DNA from: CAVVYV01 sp963818205
GTDB taxonomy: Bacteria; Actinomycetota; Thermoleophilia; Solirubrobacterales; 70-9
Direction of reading: 5' to 3'
Length of the DNA: 64,000 nt
NCBI GenBank assembly: GCA_963818205.1
Contig: CAWFRG010000003.1
Location: 57,894 to 121,893, forward strand
The notes below the pieces were generated by a model. The model had not been told where the DNA came from. It ran no database searches and worked only from the letters and a program-made list of their open reading frames with translations. Shown here piece by piece: positions 44,474 to 53,276 of this stretch. How positions within the stretch are numbered: position 1 is the stretch's first letter; every line of letters starts with the position of its first letter. A program made the translations under genes and the position numbers.

Positions 44474-44837
44474 GTGCCTCAGGACGTCTTCAGCGCCCTT
44501 TCCGATCCGACCCGCCGCCGAATGCTGGAACGGCTCGCGCGCGGCGGCACCGTCACCGCCAGCGGGATGGCGGAGAAGCTTCCGATCTCGCGCCAGGCGG
44601 TCGCCAAGCACCTGGCCGCCCTCCGCTCCGCGAAGCTGGTCAGCTCAGAGCGGGTAGGGCGCGAGACCCACTACCGGCTCCGTCCGGACCCGCTCGACGA
44701 CGCGGCCAGGTGGATCCAGACGGTGAGCGCCGAGTGGGACCATCGCCTGGAGGCGCTGCGGCGCGAGCCTGGAGACCGCGGCGGGGCCGCTCCCGGTAGC
44801 GGCGCGCCATCGCTGGCGGCGGCTTCGCGACCGCTAG
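44474..44837 (+). CDS. ArsR/SmtB-family repressor (frameshifted near the end)
   Basis: A winged-helix protein of about 120 residues starting at GTG: MPQDVFSALSDPTRRRMLER, then LARGGTVTASGMAEKLPISR, QAVAKHLAALRSAKLVSSER and VGRETHYRLRPDPLDDAARW. This is the 'SALSDPTRRRML' ArsR subgroup that lacks metal-binding cysteines and is coupled to AHSA1 proteins. An extra C near 44769 opens the frame for another 580 nt; with it removed the protein ends ETAAGPLPVAARHRWRRLRD at the TAG at 44837, just before dtxR. It probably binds the GCAACC/GGTTGC dyads upstream. Confidence 0.85.
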
Positions 44838-44846
44838 CATCGCTCC

Positions 44847-45558
44847 GTGGCCGCCGATCAGGCGACAGTCGCGGAGGAGGAGTACCTGCAGACGATGTTC
44901 TGGCTGGACGAGGCCGGGCTGCCGATCACCGGCGCCAACATCGCCCGCGCGATGCAGCTCTCGCCGCCGACCGTGCACGAGATGATCGGCCGCCTCGAGG
45001 GCGACGGCTACATCGAGCGGGCCGGCGACAAGTCGCTCACCTTCACCGAGAACGGGCACCAGCAGGCAGCCGAGGTCGTCTACCGTCACCGGCTGATCGA
45101 GCGCTTCCTCACCGACGTTCTCGGGATCCCCTGGGACGAGGTGCACGAGGAGGCCGAGCGGCTCGAGCACGCGATGTCGCCGACCCTCCAGGAACGGATG
45201 GCCGCGGCGATCGGCGACGCCAAGACCTGCCCACACGGTCATCCGCTGGTCGAGGGCACCCGGGAGACCGGCGTCCTGCTCGCCGACGTCGAGCCCGGCG
45301 CCAAGGTCCAGGTGCTGCGATTCGAGAACGAGGCGGAGGAGCTGCTCCACTACCTGAAGGAGGCCGGCCTCCGGCCTCGAGCTCGAGGGGACGCTGCAGA
45401 GCTCAGACGACGAGGTCGTAATCGCCTCCGAGGACGGGACGCACAGCGTCTCGCGGAGCGTCGCCGAGACGGTTTCGGTCAGGGCCGACCCCGCGCCGGC
45501 GCCGCGCCCGCCCCTGCCCGAGCAGCTCGAAATATCGAGCGACCGCTACGGCCGCTAG
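44847..45558 (+). CDS. DtxR/IdeR/MntR-family metal-dependent repressor (frameshifted)
   Basis: About 236 residues. It begins MAADQATVAEEEYLQTMFWL, with helix-turn-helix ITGANIARAMQLSPPTVHEM and the dimerisation/metal domain (RHRLIERFLTDVLGIPWDEV, HEEAERLEHAMSPTLQERMA, PHGHPLVEG, all with DtxR-type ligands). A FeoA/SH3-like C-terminus starts at LLADVEPGAKVQVLRFENEA. After a shift near 45375 it ends DEVVIASEDGTHSVSRSVAE, plus a Pro-rich tail. The metal is probably Fe or Mn. TAGCAT lies 6 nt before the GTG, inside the end of arsR, so it has its own leaderless promoter. No target genes adjoin it. Confidence 0.87.
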
Positions 45559-45568
45559 CTCCGAGCCG

Positions 45569-46522
45569 GTGGATCCGCAGGGCGCTCGACAGCGACGGGA
45601 CGAGGTCGCCAGCCGCCACGGGGAGTGGACCGCGCACGACATCCAGCTCGGCGATGGCGTCTCGACCCTGCCCGAGGGTGGCGCGGATCCCAGCCGCCTG
45701 CGGCGGGTCGTGCAGCTGGCGGCGGACCTCACCGGCCGTCCGCTCTCCGAGCTGCGGGTGCTCGACCTCGGTGCGCTCGAGGGCCAGTACGCGGTCGAGT
45801 TCGCCCTCCACGGCGCCGATGTGGTGGCGATCGAGGGGCGGGAGGCGAATGCCGCCAAGGCGCGCCTGGCGGCGGAGGTGCTGGGGCTGGACAACCTGGA
45901 GGTGCGCCAGGAGGACGTTCGCGGGCTGAGCGCCGAGCGCCACGGGAGCTTCGACGTCGTCCTCTGCCTGGGGCTGCTGTACCACCTCGATCGCAACGAC
46001 CTCTTCCCCTTCCTCGACCAGCTCGCGGAGGTCTGCGCCTCCCTGCTGATCCTCGACACCCACGTCGGCCTCAGCCCGCGGGACCACTACCGCCACGGGG
46101 GCCATGACTACCGCGGGGTGACCTTCGTCGAGCACAGCCCGCAGGCCTCGACCGCCCAGCGCCAGCGCTCCCTGTGGGCCTCGCTCGACAACGAGGAGAG
46201 CTTCTGGCCCACCCGCGCCTCCCTGCTGAACGCGCTCCAGCGCTCCGGGTTCACCTCGGTGCTCGAGTGCGGGGTTCCGGCGATGTCGGCGCCACGTGAC
46301 CGGCTCACCTTCGCGGCGCTGCGGGGCGCCCCCGTCGAGCTCCGCTCGCTGCCACCCGGCCCCGAGCGGCCCGCGGGCGAGGTTCCAGAGCGCTCCGGCC
46401 CGCGCTGGATCCGCAACCAGAGCCGCCCCTACCTCTTCGCAAAGCGGATCGCATTGCGCCTCCTGGTCGCCCGCGAGCGCCGCTCCTCGAAGGTCCGCGG
46501 CGGCAGTTCCCGCCCGAGCTGA
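45569..46522 (+). CDS. class I SAM-dependent methyltransferase
   Basis: A 317-residue protein starting at GTG 10 bp after dtxR. SAM motif I is LRVLDLGALEGQYAVEFALH, with GADVVAIEGREANAAKARLA (acidic ribose ligand), VRQEDVRGLSAERHGSFDVV and LCLGLLYHLDRNDLFPFLDQ. The layout resembles tRNA-wobble CmoB-type or small-molecule methyltransferases. The C-terminal 70 residues are basic and Pro-rich (RPYLFAKRIALRLLVARERR). I cannot name the substrate. Confidence 0.82.
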   Translation: MDPQGARQRRDEVASRHGEWTAHDIQLGDGVSTLPEGGADPSRLRRVVQLAADLTGRPLSELRVLDLGALEGQYAVEFALHGADVVAIEGREANAAKARLAAEVLGLDNLEVRQEDVRGLSAERHGSFDVVLCLGLLYHLDRNDLFPFLDQLAEVCASLLILDTHVGLSPRDHYRHGGHDYRGVTFVEHSPQASTAQRQRSLWASLDNEESFWPTRASLLNALQRSGFTSVLECGVPAMSAPRDRLTFAALRGAPVELRSLPPGPERPAGEVPERSGPRWIRNQSRPYLFAKRIALRLLVARERRSSKVRGGSSRPS

Positions 46523-46543
46523 GCCGCCGCTCGGCGCGGCGCC

Positions 46544-47644
46544 CTAGGCCGGGCTGGCCGCTCGCTGTCGCTCGAGTGCGCGCGCCAGACGCTCGATCCC
46601 CTCGGGGATCCGGTCGGCCGGCACCGGGGCGAAGGAGAGGCGCAGGCTGGAGTCGCCGCCCTCGAGCATGAAATCGGGGCCGGCGACGAAGGTGACCCCC
46701 TGCTCCTTCGCCTCGCCGAGCAGGCTCGGCGTATCGACATCGTCCTCGAGGTCGAGCCAGAGGAAGTAGCCGCCCTCGGGCACCACGAACCTGGCCTCCG
46801 GGATGTGCTCGCGAAGCGCCCCGACGAGGGCGTCGCGGCGCTCCCGCAGCGCCGCGTTGACCGACTCGATGTTCCGCTCGAGGGCGCCGGAGCGGCAGAG
46901 CTCCCAGACGATCGACTCGGCGATCATGCTCGGCGAGATGTACTGCTCGTTCGCCCGCTTGGCGAGGGTGGCGATCTGCTCCTCGGGCCCGACCAGGTAG
47001 CCGACCCGGACACCGGGGCTGACCGTCTTCGAGAAGGACGAGGCGTGGATGACGCGGTCGGCCTCGTCCATCTCCAGCATCGTCTTCAGGGGCTCGCCGC
47101 CGAAGGAGACAAGCCGGTAGGGGTCGTCCTCGAACAGGGTGAAGCCGTGCTCGGCGGCGAGCGCGACCAGGCGCTCGCGCTTCGCCAGCGCCAGGGTGCA
47201 GCCGGCCGGGTTGTGGAAGTGGGGGATGATGTGGACCAGCTTCGGCGCGCCCTCGGAGGAGGCCGCCTCGACCGCGGCGGGGTCGACGCCGTCATCCTCG
47301 AGCGGCGCCCCGACCAGCTCGGCGCCCTGCTGGCCGAGCAGGAGCAGGGTGCGGTCATAGGAGGGCTGCTCGACCACCACCCGGTCGCCGTCCGCGACCA
47401 GGTTGCGGAAGAGGAGCGCCGCCGCCTCCATCGAGCCGTTGGTGACCATCACCCGGTCCGGACTGACGCCGTGGAGCTCGGCGATCCACTCCGCCAGTCC
47501 CGGGTGCCCGCGGCCGGTCCCGTAGGAGAGGGCCCGCTGCCAATCGGATTCGAGCGCCTGCGACGCCGCCTCCCGAACCGCCTCGGCGGGGAGGATGTCG
47601 GCGCTCGGGGCGCCGCGTGCGAAGCTGATCGTCTCTTTGGCCAC
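46544..47644 (-). CDS. PLP-dependent aminotransferase, 2-aminoadipate/LysN-like (class I/II)
   Basis: A 366-residue fold-type I enzyme. It starts at GTG: VAKETISFARGAPSADILPA. It has ALSYGTGRGHPGLAEWIAEL, VMVTNGSMEAAALLFRNLVA and HIIPHFHNPAGCTLALAKRE (the NPxG motif), FEDDPYRLVSFGGEPL, and the PLP lysine in VIHASSFSKTVSPGVRVGYL (SFSKxxxPGxRxG). No N-terminal GntR domain is present, so it is a free aminotransferase of the MocR-related group. It acts on amino acids such as 2-aminoadipate or aromatic or branched-chain ones. TATACT precedes the GTG by 10 nt. The longer open frame upstream is shadow. Confidence 0.9.
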   Translation of the reverse strand: MAKETISFARGAPSADILPAEAVREAASQALESDWQRALSYGTGRGHPGLAEWIAELHGVSPDRVMVTNGSMEAAALLFRNLVADGDRVVVEQPSYDRTLLLLGQQGAELVGAPLEDDGVDPAAVEAASSEGAPKLVHIIPHFHNPAGCTLALAKRERLVALAAEHGFTLFEDDPYRLVSFGGEPLKTMLEMDEADRVIHASSFSKTVSPGVRVGYLVGPEEQIATLAKRANEQYISPSMIAESIVWELCRSGALERNIESVNAALRERRDALVGALREHIPEARFVVPEGGYFLWLDLEDDVDTPSLLGEAKEQGVTFVAGPDFMLEGGDSSLRLSFAPVPADRIPEGIERLARALERQRAASPA

Positions 47645-47755
47645 TGGCGCAGGGAGTATAGGAACGGTGGAATACTGCTCGCCCTGGGGCTGAAGGCCGC
47701 CGTCCAGCTGGACTGACTGACAGGAAGCGCCGAGTCGGGCAATACTGTCGCTCGC

Positions 47756-48184
47756 ATGCCCGCCTCGCTGGAGATGGTCAAGATCGCGCTGCAGGCCTAC
47801 GGCAACGGGGACTGCGAGATCGCGCTGGCGCTCGCCGACCCTCTGATCCGCTGGGACGAGCGCGCCTCCCGCGCCGACGGCGAGTTGATCTGGGGGCAGG
47901 AGAACGTCGAACGCGCGATGCGCCGCTACCTCGACAGCTGGGAGGAGTACCGCTTCGAGCTCGAGGACATCGCCGAGGTCGGCCCGGGCAGGGTGGTCGG
48001 CATCTGCCGCGAGCGCGGCCGCGATGACCACGGGGTCCCGATCGACAGGCGCTTCGGCGGCCTCTGGGTCGTCGAGGAAGGCAAGATCGCCTCCTGGTGC
48101 ACCTACCTGACCCCGAAGGAAGCGGTCAGCGCGGCCCGCGAGCTCGGCGCCGAGCGCTTCGCCTCTCCCGGCCGCGCCGCCTAG
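47756..48184 (+). CDS. SnoaL-like/NTF2-fold protein
   Basis: A 142-residue single-domain protein: MPASLEMVKIALQAYGNGDC, IALALADPLIRWDERASRAD, GELIWGQENVERAMRRYLDS, YRFELEDIAEVGPGRVVGIC and FGGLWVVEEGKIASWCTYLT. The alpha+beta cone fold of SnoaL-like proteins is clear from the W/Y and D pattern. Members include isomerases, hydrolases and ligand-binding proteins; the function here is unknown. TACTGT lies 8 nt before the ATG. Its stop overlaps the sucD stop on the other strand by 4 nt. Confidence 0.75.
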   Translation: MPASLEMVKIALQAYGNGDCEIALALADPLIRWDERASRADGELIWGQENVERAMRRYLDSWEEYRFELEDIAEVGPGRVVGICRERGRDDHGVPIDRRFGGLWVVEEGKIASWCTYLTPKEAVSAARELGAERFASPGRAA

Positions 48185-49059
48185 GCCTTCGCGCCGATCG
48201 CCTCGACGGCGATCCGGGCCGTCTCGGTCGGGCTCTTCCCGACCCGGACGCCCTTCGCCTCCAGCGCCTCCTTCTTCGCTTCGGCCGTTCCCGAGGAGCC
48301 GGAGATGATCGCCCCGGCGTGGCCCATCTGCTTGCCCGGCGGCGCCGTGAAGCCCGCGATGTAGGCGACCACCGGTTTCGAGACGCTGTCGGCGATGAAC
48401 TCGGCGGCGCGCTCCTCGGCGTCGCCGCCGATCTCCCCGACCATCACGATCAGCTCGGTCTCGTCGTCGGCCTCGAACAGGGTGAGGATGTCGATGAAGT
48501 CCGAGCCGACGATCGGATCGCCGCCGATCCCGACGATGCTCGAGTTGCCCTCGCCGGCCTGCTTCAGCTCGTTGCCGATCTGGTAGGTCAGGGTCCCTGA
48601 CTTGGAGACGACCCCGATCCGCCCGGGGTCGAAGAACTGGGCGGGGATGATCCCGACGTTCGACTTCCCGGGCGAGAGCGCGCCCGGGCAGTTCGGGCCG
48701 ATCAGCCGCACGCCGGCGTCCCTCGCCTTCCAGTAGGTCTTCAGCATGTCGTGGACAGGGATCCCCTCGGTGATTGCGATCACCGTGTGCACGCCCGCAT
48801 CGATCGCCTCGTCGATCGCGGCGGCGGCGAAGCGGGCGGGAACGAAGATCATCGAGGTGTTGGCGCCGCGCTCGTCGACCGCCTCGGCGATCGTGTCGAA
48901 GACCGGGATCCCCTCGACCTCCTGGCCACCCTTCTTCGGGGTCACCCCGGCGACCACGTCGGTGCCGTAGTCGCGGTTGCGGAGGCCGTGGAAGGTTCCC
49001 TCGCGGCCGGTGAGCCCGGAGATCACCAGCTTCGTGTCGTTGTCGACGATGATCGACAT
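48181..49059 (-). CDS. sucD: succinate-CoA ligase (ADP/GDP-forming) alpha subunit
   Basis: A 292-residue protein beginning MSIIVDNDTKLVISGLTGRE, with YGTDVVAGVTPKKGGQEVEG, PNCPGALSPGKSNVGIIPAQ and IGVVSKSGTLTYQIGNEL. The phosphohistidine is in KQMGHAGAIISGSSGTAEAK (GHAGA). It catalyses succinyl-CoA to succinate with nucleotide triphosphate formation in the TCA cycle and ends the methylmalonyl-CoA route. Its ATG overlaps the sucC stop, giving an operon sucC-sucD. Confidence 0.97.
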   Translation of the reverse strand: MSIIVDNDTKLVISGLTGREGTFHGLRNRDYGTDVVAGVTPKKGGQEVEGIPVFDTIAEAVDERGANTSMIFVPARFAAAAIDEAIDAGVHTVIAITEGIPVHDMLKTYWKARDAGVRLIGPNCPGALSPGKSNVGIIPAQFFDPGRIGVVSKSGTLTYQIGNELKQAGEGNSSIVGIGGDPIVGSDFIDILTLFEADDETELIVMVGEIGGDAEERAAEFIADSVSKPVVAYIAGFTAPPGKQMGHAGAIISGSSGTAEAKKEALEAKGVRVGKSPTETARIAVEAIGAKA

Positions 49060-50231
49060 CAGCCGCTCGCTCCCGAGCCGGCAAGCTCGACGACCCGCTC
49101 GGCTCCGCCGAGCATCGTTCTCTCGACGTGCAGGTTCGGGAGATCGGCGTTGGCGAGCAGGCCCAGTCCCTCCTCGGAGTTGGTCCCGTCGAGGCGGACC
49201 ACCAGCGGGACACCGATCTCGATCCGCTGAGAGGCCTCGATGATCCCCTTTGCGATCTCGTCGCCGCGGGTGATCCCTCCGAAGATGTTGAAGAGGATCG
49301 CGACGACCTTCGGATCGGAGGTGATCACCTCGAGCGCGTCGACGATCGCGTCGGCCTTCGAGCCCCCGCCCGCGTCGAGGAAGTTCGCCGGCTTGCCGCC
49401 GGCCTGGGCGACCACGTCGAGCGTCGCCATGCAGAGGCCGGCGCCGTTGCCGAGGATGCCGATGTCGCCGTCGAGCTTCACGTAGGTGAGGCCCTTCTCC
49501 TTCGCGAGGCGCTCCTGCGGATCCTCGATGAATTGCTCCTCGAGGTCGGCGAGCTCCTCGTGGCGGAAGAGCGCCGAGTTGTCGATCGTCACCTTGGCGT
49601 CGAGGGCGAGCACCTCGCGGTCCTTGGTCACCACCAGTGGGTTGACCTCGATCAGGGTGGCGTCCTCGGCGGTGAACGCGTCATAGAGCTTTGCCAGGAG
49701 CGCGGCGGTCTTCTCCTGCACATCCTCGTCGACGCCGGCGTCGGCCGCGAGCGCCGCGGCGTCGGTCTCGCCGAAGCCCTTTTGGGGGTCGACATATCGG
49801 CGGACCAGCGCATCAGGATCCTTCTCGGCGATCTCCTCGACGTTCATCCCGCCCATCGTCGACAGCATCGCCAGCAGCTTCTTCTCCGAGCGGTCGAGGA
49901 TGATCGAGGCGTAGTACTCGGAGTCGATCTCGGAGGCTCGCTCGACCCAGACCTCGTGCACGGTGAACGGGCCCTCGCCGCGCGGCCCCCGGATCTCCAT
50001 CCCCAGGATCGCCTCAGCGTGCTCGGTCGCCTCCTCGCGGTTCTCCGCCAGCTTGATCCCGCCGGCCTTCCCCCGCCCGCCGATCTGCACCTGGGCCTTG
50101 ATCACGCACGGGTAGCCGATCTCCTCGGCGGCGGCGACGGCCTTCTCCACGGTGTCGGCCGGGCTGCCGCTGGGTACGGGTACACCGTGCCGCGCGAAGA
50201 GCTGCTTTCCCTGGTACTCGAGCAGGTCCAC
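49059..50231 (-). CDS. sucC: succinate-CoA ligase (ADP-forming) beta subunit
   Basis: A 390-residue ATP-grasp protein starting MDLLEYQGKQLFARHGVPVP. It has CVIKAQVQIGGRGKAGGIKL, ASIILDRSEKKLLAMLSTMG, TLIEVNPLVVTKDREVLALD and FLDAGGGSKADAIVDALEVI. It binds the nucleotide and, with SucD, forms succinyl-CoA synthetase. It starts at GTG; TACAGT lies 9 nt upstream. It is divergent from a HAD gene across 92 bp that contain a long inverted repeat. Confidence 0.97.
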   Translation of the reverse strand: MDLLEYQGKQLFARHGVPVPSGSPADTVEKAVAAAEEIGYPCVIKAQVQIGGRGKAGGIKLAENREEATEHAEAILGMEIRGPRGEGPFTVHEVWVERASEIDSEYYASIILDRSEKKLLAMLSTMGGMNVEEIAEKDPDALVRRYVDPQKGFGETDAAALAADAGVDEDVQEKTAALLAKLYDAFTAEDATLIEVNPLVVTKDREVLALDAKVTIDNSALFRHEELADLEEQFIEDPQERLAKEKGLTYVKLDGDIGILGNGAGLCMATLDVVAQAGGKPANFLDAGGGSKADAIVDALEVITSDPKVVAILFNIFGGITRGDEIAKGIIEASQRIEIGVPLVVRLDGTNSEEGLGLLANADLPNLHVERTMLGGAERVVELAGSGASG

Positions 50232-50267
50232 GGGCGGCGGACTGTATATGAGGGTTCATCTGCACCG

Positions 50268-50337
50268 TTCGGAAGGGCCAGGCGCCCGCCAATTGCAAAT
50301 TGCGATAATCCCGCGCCGCGCCAATGGCCCTTCCGAA
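50268..50337 (+). promoter_or_regulatory. long inverted repeat spanning the HAD gene start
   Basis: TTCGGAAGGGCCA (50268-50280) is perfectly complementary to TGGCCCTTCCGAA (50325-50337), and GGCGC/GCGCC extend the stem inside after a 2-nt bulge. The right arm covers codons 1-5 of the HAD gene. If transcription starts before 50268 the start codon would be buried in a hairpin; if the promoter is the TAATCC near 50305 the mRNA avoids it. Confidence 0.55.
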
Positions 50338-51014
50338 GCTGAAAGACATCAACTGGGTAACCACCGACTGCTACGGCACCCTGATCGACTGGGAGAAGGG
50401 GATTGCCGACGCCTTTCGGAAGGAGGCCGACCGCGACGGCCTGACGATCGACGAGAAGCCCTTCCTCGACCGGTTCTTCGAGATCCAGGCGCAGATCATG
50501 GCGGGCTCCTACGAGCTCTACGCCGAGGTCCTCCGCCGAGCCGCGGTGTTGACCGCCGAGGAGATCGGCTGGACGCTGGAGCCCTCCCGCGCCCAGTTCC
50601 TGCCGGACAGCGTCGCCTCCTGGCAGCCCTTTCGCGAGGCGAACGCGGCGATGGACCGGCTCAAGGAGCGCTACGACATCGGGATCGTCTCCAACGTCGA
50701 CGACAAGCTCCTCGGCATCTCACGACGGCACCTGCGCACCGAGCTCGACCTGGTGGTCACCGCCCAACAGGTGCGCAGCTACAAGCCCGACGAGACCCAC
50801 TTCCGCGAGTGCGCCCGGAGGATCGGCGGCAAGCAGGGCTGGGTCCACATCGCCTCCGGCTACGACTCCGACATCGGCCCCTGCATCAAGCGGAAGGTGC
50901 CGGTGATCTGGGTGAACCGCCACGGCGAGAAGCTCGATGGCCGCAAGGCCCCCGACGCCACGGTCAGGAACCTTCGCGACGCCGCCGCCAAGCTCGGCGC
51001 AGATCAAAGGCTAG
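50324..51014 (+). CDS. HAD-superfamily hydrolase, haloacid dehalogenase-like (3' frameshift)
   Basis: About 230 residues. It starts MALPKLKDINWVTTDCYGTL (motif I DCYGT), with IDWEKGIADAFRKEADRDGL, IGIVSNVDDKLLGISRRHLR (motif II S-N), VRSYKPDETHFRECARRIGG (motif III Lys) and HIASGYDSDIGPCIKRKVPV (motif IV D). This is the HAD-IA type; relatives are haloacid dehalogenases or phosphatases. The open frame runs on to 51376 over the carboxylase gene, which is implausible. Dropping one base near 50950-51000 ends it at the TAG at 51014, 1 bp from the carboxylase stop. Divergent from sucC. Confidence 0.8.
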
Positions 51015-51015
51015 C

Positions 51016-52788
51016 TTATTCGATTTTCGCGAGCAGATCGCCCGACGAGACCGAGGCACCTTCGGAGATCGGGAGCTCGGTGACCTTGCCCGAGCGGTGG
51101 GCGGTGATCTCGTTCTCCATCTTCATCGCCTCGATCACGCAGATCAGATCGCCCCCGGAGACCTCCGCGCCCTTCTCGACCGCGACCCTGAGGACGGTTC
51201 CCTGCAGCGGCGAGACCAGGTCCTCGCTCGCGGCGGACGTCGCCGCTCCCGCTGAGCGCTCGCGCTTCGGTGGGCGCTTCAACCCTGCGCCGCCGGATAC
51301 AGGGTTGGCGGCTCCGGCGACCGCGTCGCCGATCACCTTGACGCCGAAGAGCTTCCCCCCGACCTCGACCTGGTAGTCGCGGGCGATCCTCTCGCCCTCC
51401 TCGCCGGCCGGGGCCGCGGCCTCCGCGGTCTCCTCCGCCGCCAGCTCCTTCAGCCACTTGCGGTCGCCGATCAGGTCGCGGCAGGTCTCGCCCCTCGCCC
51501 ACTGCTTGGTGGCGAGGAGCGCCTTGTGGAAGGGGATCAGGGTGGTCAGGCCCCCGACCTCGTACTCGCCGAGCGCCCGCAGCATCCGCGCCGTCGCCTT
51601 CTCCCGGTCGACGTCCCAGACGATCAGCTTGGCGACCATCGGGTCGTACATCGGGGTCACCTCCGAGCCCGCCTCGACCCCGGAGTCGACCCGGACGCCG
51701 GGGCCGGCGGGCTCGCGATAGCTGGTGATCCTCCCCGGCGCCGGGGCGAAGTTCTTGTGGGCGGCCTCGGCGTTGATCCGGCACTCGATCGCGTGGCCGC
51801 GCAGCTCCACCTCCTCCTGGGAGATCGAGAGCTTCTCGCCGGCTGCGATCCTCACCTGCTCGCGGACGATGTCGATCCCGGTGACCATCTCGGTGACGCA
51901 GTGCTCGACCTGGACCCGGGTGTTCATCTCGAGGAAGAAGTAGTCCTCACCCACCTGGAGGCCCTCGACCGTGCCGGCCGAGCGGTAGCCGACCGCGGTG
52001 GCGGCGTCGGTGGCGATCTTGCCGATCCGCTCGCGCATCTCGGCGTCGACGTGGGGCGCCGGCGACTCCTCGATCAGCTTCTGGTGGCGGCGCTGGACCG
52101 AGCAGTCGCGCTCGCCGAGGTGGATGACGTTGCCCTTGGCGTCGGCGAGCACCTGGACCTCGACGTGGCGGGGGTCTTCGAGATAGCGCTCGAGGTAGAC
52201 GGTCGGGTCGCTGAAGAACTTCTCGCCCTCCCGGGCGGCGCCCTCGAACGCCTCCTCGAGCTCATCCTCGGACTCGGCGACGCGGAAGCCCTTGCCGCCG
52301 CCACCTCCGGCCGCCTTGACGGCGATCGGATAGCCGATCTCCTTCGCCTGCTTCTTCGCCTCCTCCACGGTCTCGACCGGCTCGGTGGCGCCGGGGACGA
52401 TCGGGACCCCCGCCTTGTCCATGATCTGCCGGGCCTCGGTCTTCGAGCCCATCGCCTCGATCGCCTTCGCGGGAGGGCCGATGAAGCTGATCTTCGCCTT
52501 CTCGCAGGCCTCGGCGAAGGGGCCGTTCTCGGCGAGGAAGCCGTAGCCCGGATGGATCGCCTCGGCGTCGGCCTTCTGGGCGGTCTCGAGGATCTTCTCG
52601 ACGTTCAGGTAGCTCTCGGCCGGGGCGGCGGGGCCGAGCAGGAACGCCTCGTCGGCCTCGCGGACGTGCGGGGCGTCGCGGTCGATCTCGGAGTAGACGG
52701 CGACCGAGCCGACTCCCATCTCCTTCAGCGTCCGCATCACCCGAATCGCGATCTCGCCGCGGTTTGCGACCAGCACCTTCTCGAACAT
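51016..52788 (-). CDS. accA3: acyl-CoA carboxylase alpha subunit (biotin carboxylase + biotin carrier)
   Basis: A 590-residue protein. Biotin carboxylase domain (1-450): MFEKVLVANRGEIAIRVMRT, AIHPGYGFLAENGPFAEACE, VKAAGGGGGKGFRVAESEDE (ATP-grasp loop), HVEVQVLADAKGNVIHLGER, CSVQRRHQKLIEESPAP and FLEMNTRVQVEHCVTEMVTG. A linker leads to the biotin carrier domain (510-590), with the biotinyl Lys in CVIEAMKMENEITAHRSG. It carboxylates biotin with bicarbonate and ATP and serves acetyl- or propionyl-CoA carboxylases. The matching beta and epsilon subunits are 10 kb away at 61.1-63.0 kb. It lies downstream of the Rrf2 gene by 18 bp. Confidence 0.95.
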   Translation of the reverse strand: MFEKVLVANRGEIAIRVMRTLKEMGVGSVAVYSEIDRDAPHVREADEAFLLGPAAPAESYLNVEKILETAQKADAEAIHPGYGFLAENGPFAEACEKAKISFIGPPAKAIEAMGSKTEARQIMDKAGVPIVPGATEPVETVEEAKKQAKEIGYPIAVKAAGGGGGKGFRVAESEDELEEAFEGAAREGEKFFSDPTVYLERYLEDPRHVEVQVLADAKGNVIHLGERDCSVQRRHQKLIEESPAPHVDAEMRERIGKIATDAATAVGYRSAGTVEGLQVGEDYFFLEMNTRVQVEHCVTEMVTGIDIVREQVRIAAGEKLSISQEEVELRGHAIECRINAEAAHKNFAPAPGRITSYREPAGPGVRVDSGVEAGSEVTPMYDPMVAKLIVWDVDREKATARMLRALGEYEVGGLTTLIPFHKALLATKQWARGETCRDLIGDRKWLKELAAEETAEAAAPAGEEGERIARDYQVEVGGKLFGVKVIGDAVAGAANPVSGGAGLKRPPKRERSAGAATSAASEDLVSPLQGTVLRVAVEKGAEVSGGDLICVIEAMKMENEITAHRSGKVTELPISEGASVSSGDLLAKIE

Positions 52789-52806
52789 GGCGCGGGAGTA
52801 TTGCTG

Positions 52807-53262
52807 CTAGCGGGTCACCCAGGCGCCCTCGTCCTGGGTCAGCTCGAGGACCTCGTCGGGGATGTTCCCCTCGCGAAGGTCGGCGATCGTCACCCGCTCG
52901 AGCACCCGGCGAAGCGAGGCGCGGACGGCGATCCAGACGTCGCGAAGCGGCTCCGCCCGGCCGGGGTAGCTCTTCGCCTCGGGGGCCTCGTCTTGGACGT
53001 TCGCAAGCGGTCCCTCGACCGCCCGGAAGATGTCGGCGAGGGTGATCTCCTCGGGGGGGCGAGCGAGCCAGTAGCCGCCGCGGGCGCCGCGGCGGGCGCG
53101 AACCAGGCGGGCGTGCTTGAGCTCGAGCAGGATGTGCTCGAGGAACTGGAGCGGGATCTGCTGGGCCTCGGCGAGCCTCTCGCCCTTCATCGGCTCATCG
53201 CCGGCGGCGGCGAGCTCGACGGCGGCGCGCACCGCGTAATCGGCCTTTGCGCTGATCCTCAT
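52807..53262 (-). CDS. Rrf2-family transcriptional regulator (no Fe-S cysteines)
   Basis: A 151-residue protein starting MRISAKADYAVRAAVELAAA. Winged-helix: ERLAEAQQIPLQFLEHILLE, LKHARLVRARRGARGGYWLA and PPEEITLADIFRAVEGPLAN. The cysteine triad of IscR/NsrR is absent (no Cys at all), so it is more like CymR-type regulators that sense through a partner or ligand. The position close to the sulfate assimilation operon and upstream of the carboxylase gene makes sulfur control a guess. It is divergent from the PHP gene with only 14 bp between starts. Confidence 0.88.
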   Translation of the reverse strand: MRISAKADYAVRAAVELAAAGDEPMKGERLAEAQQIPLQFLEHILLELKHARLVRARRGARGGYWLARPPEEITLADIFRAVEGPLANVQDEAPEAKSYPGRAEPLRDVWIAVRASLRRVLERVTIADLREGNIPDEVLELTQDEGAWVTR

Positions 53263-53276
53263 ATCCTGCGCGCCCC

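Noticed and set aside
44838..45421. ArsR protein reading through into dtxR as a fusion
   Set aside because: The readthrough frame is shadow of dtxR; removing one C near 44769 gives a normal ArsR end at 44837.
51015..51376. Extension of the HAD protein over the carboxylase gene
   Set aside because: It would overlap the biotin-carrier domain by 360 nt in antisense; a one-base shift gives a stop at 51014.
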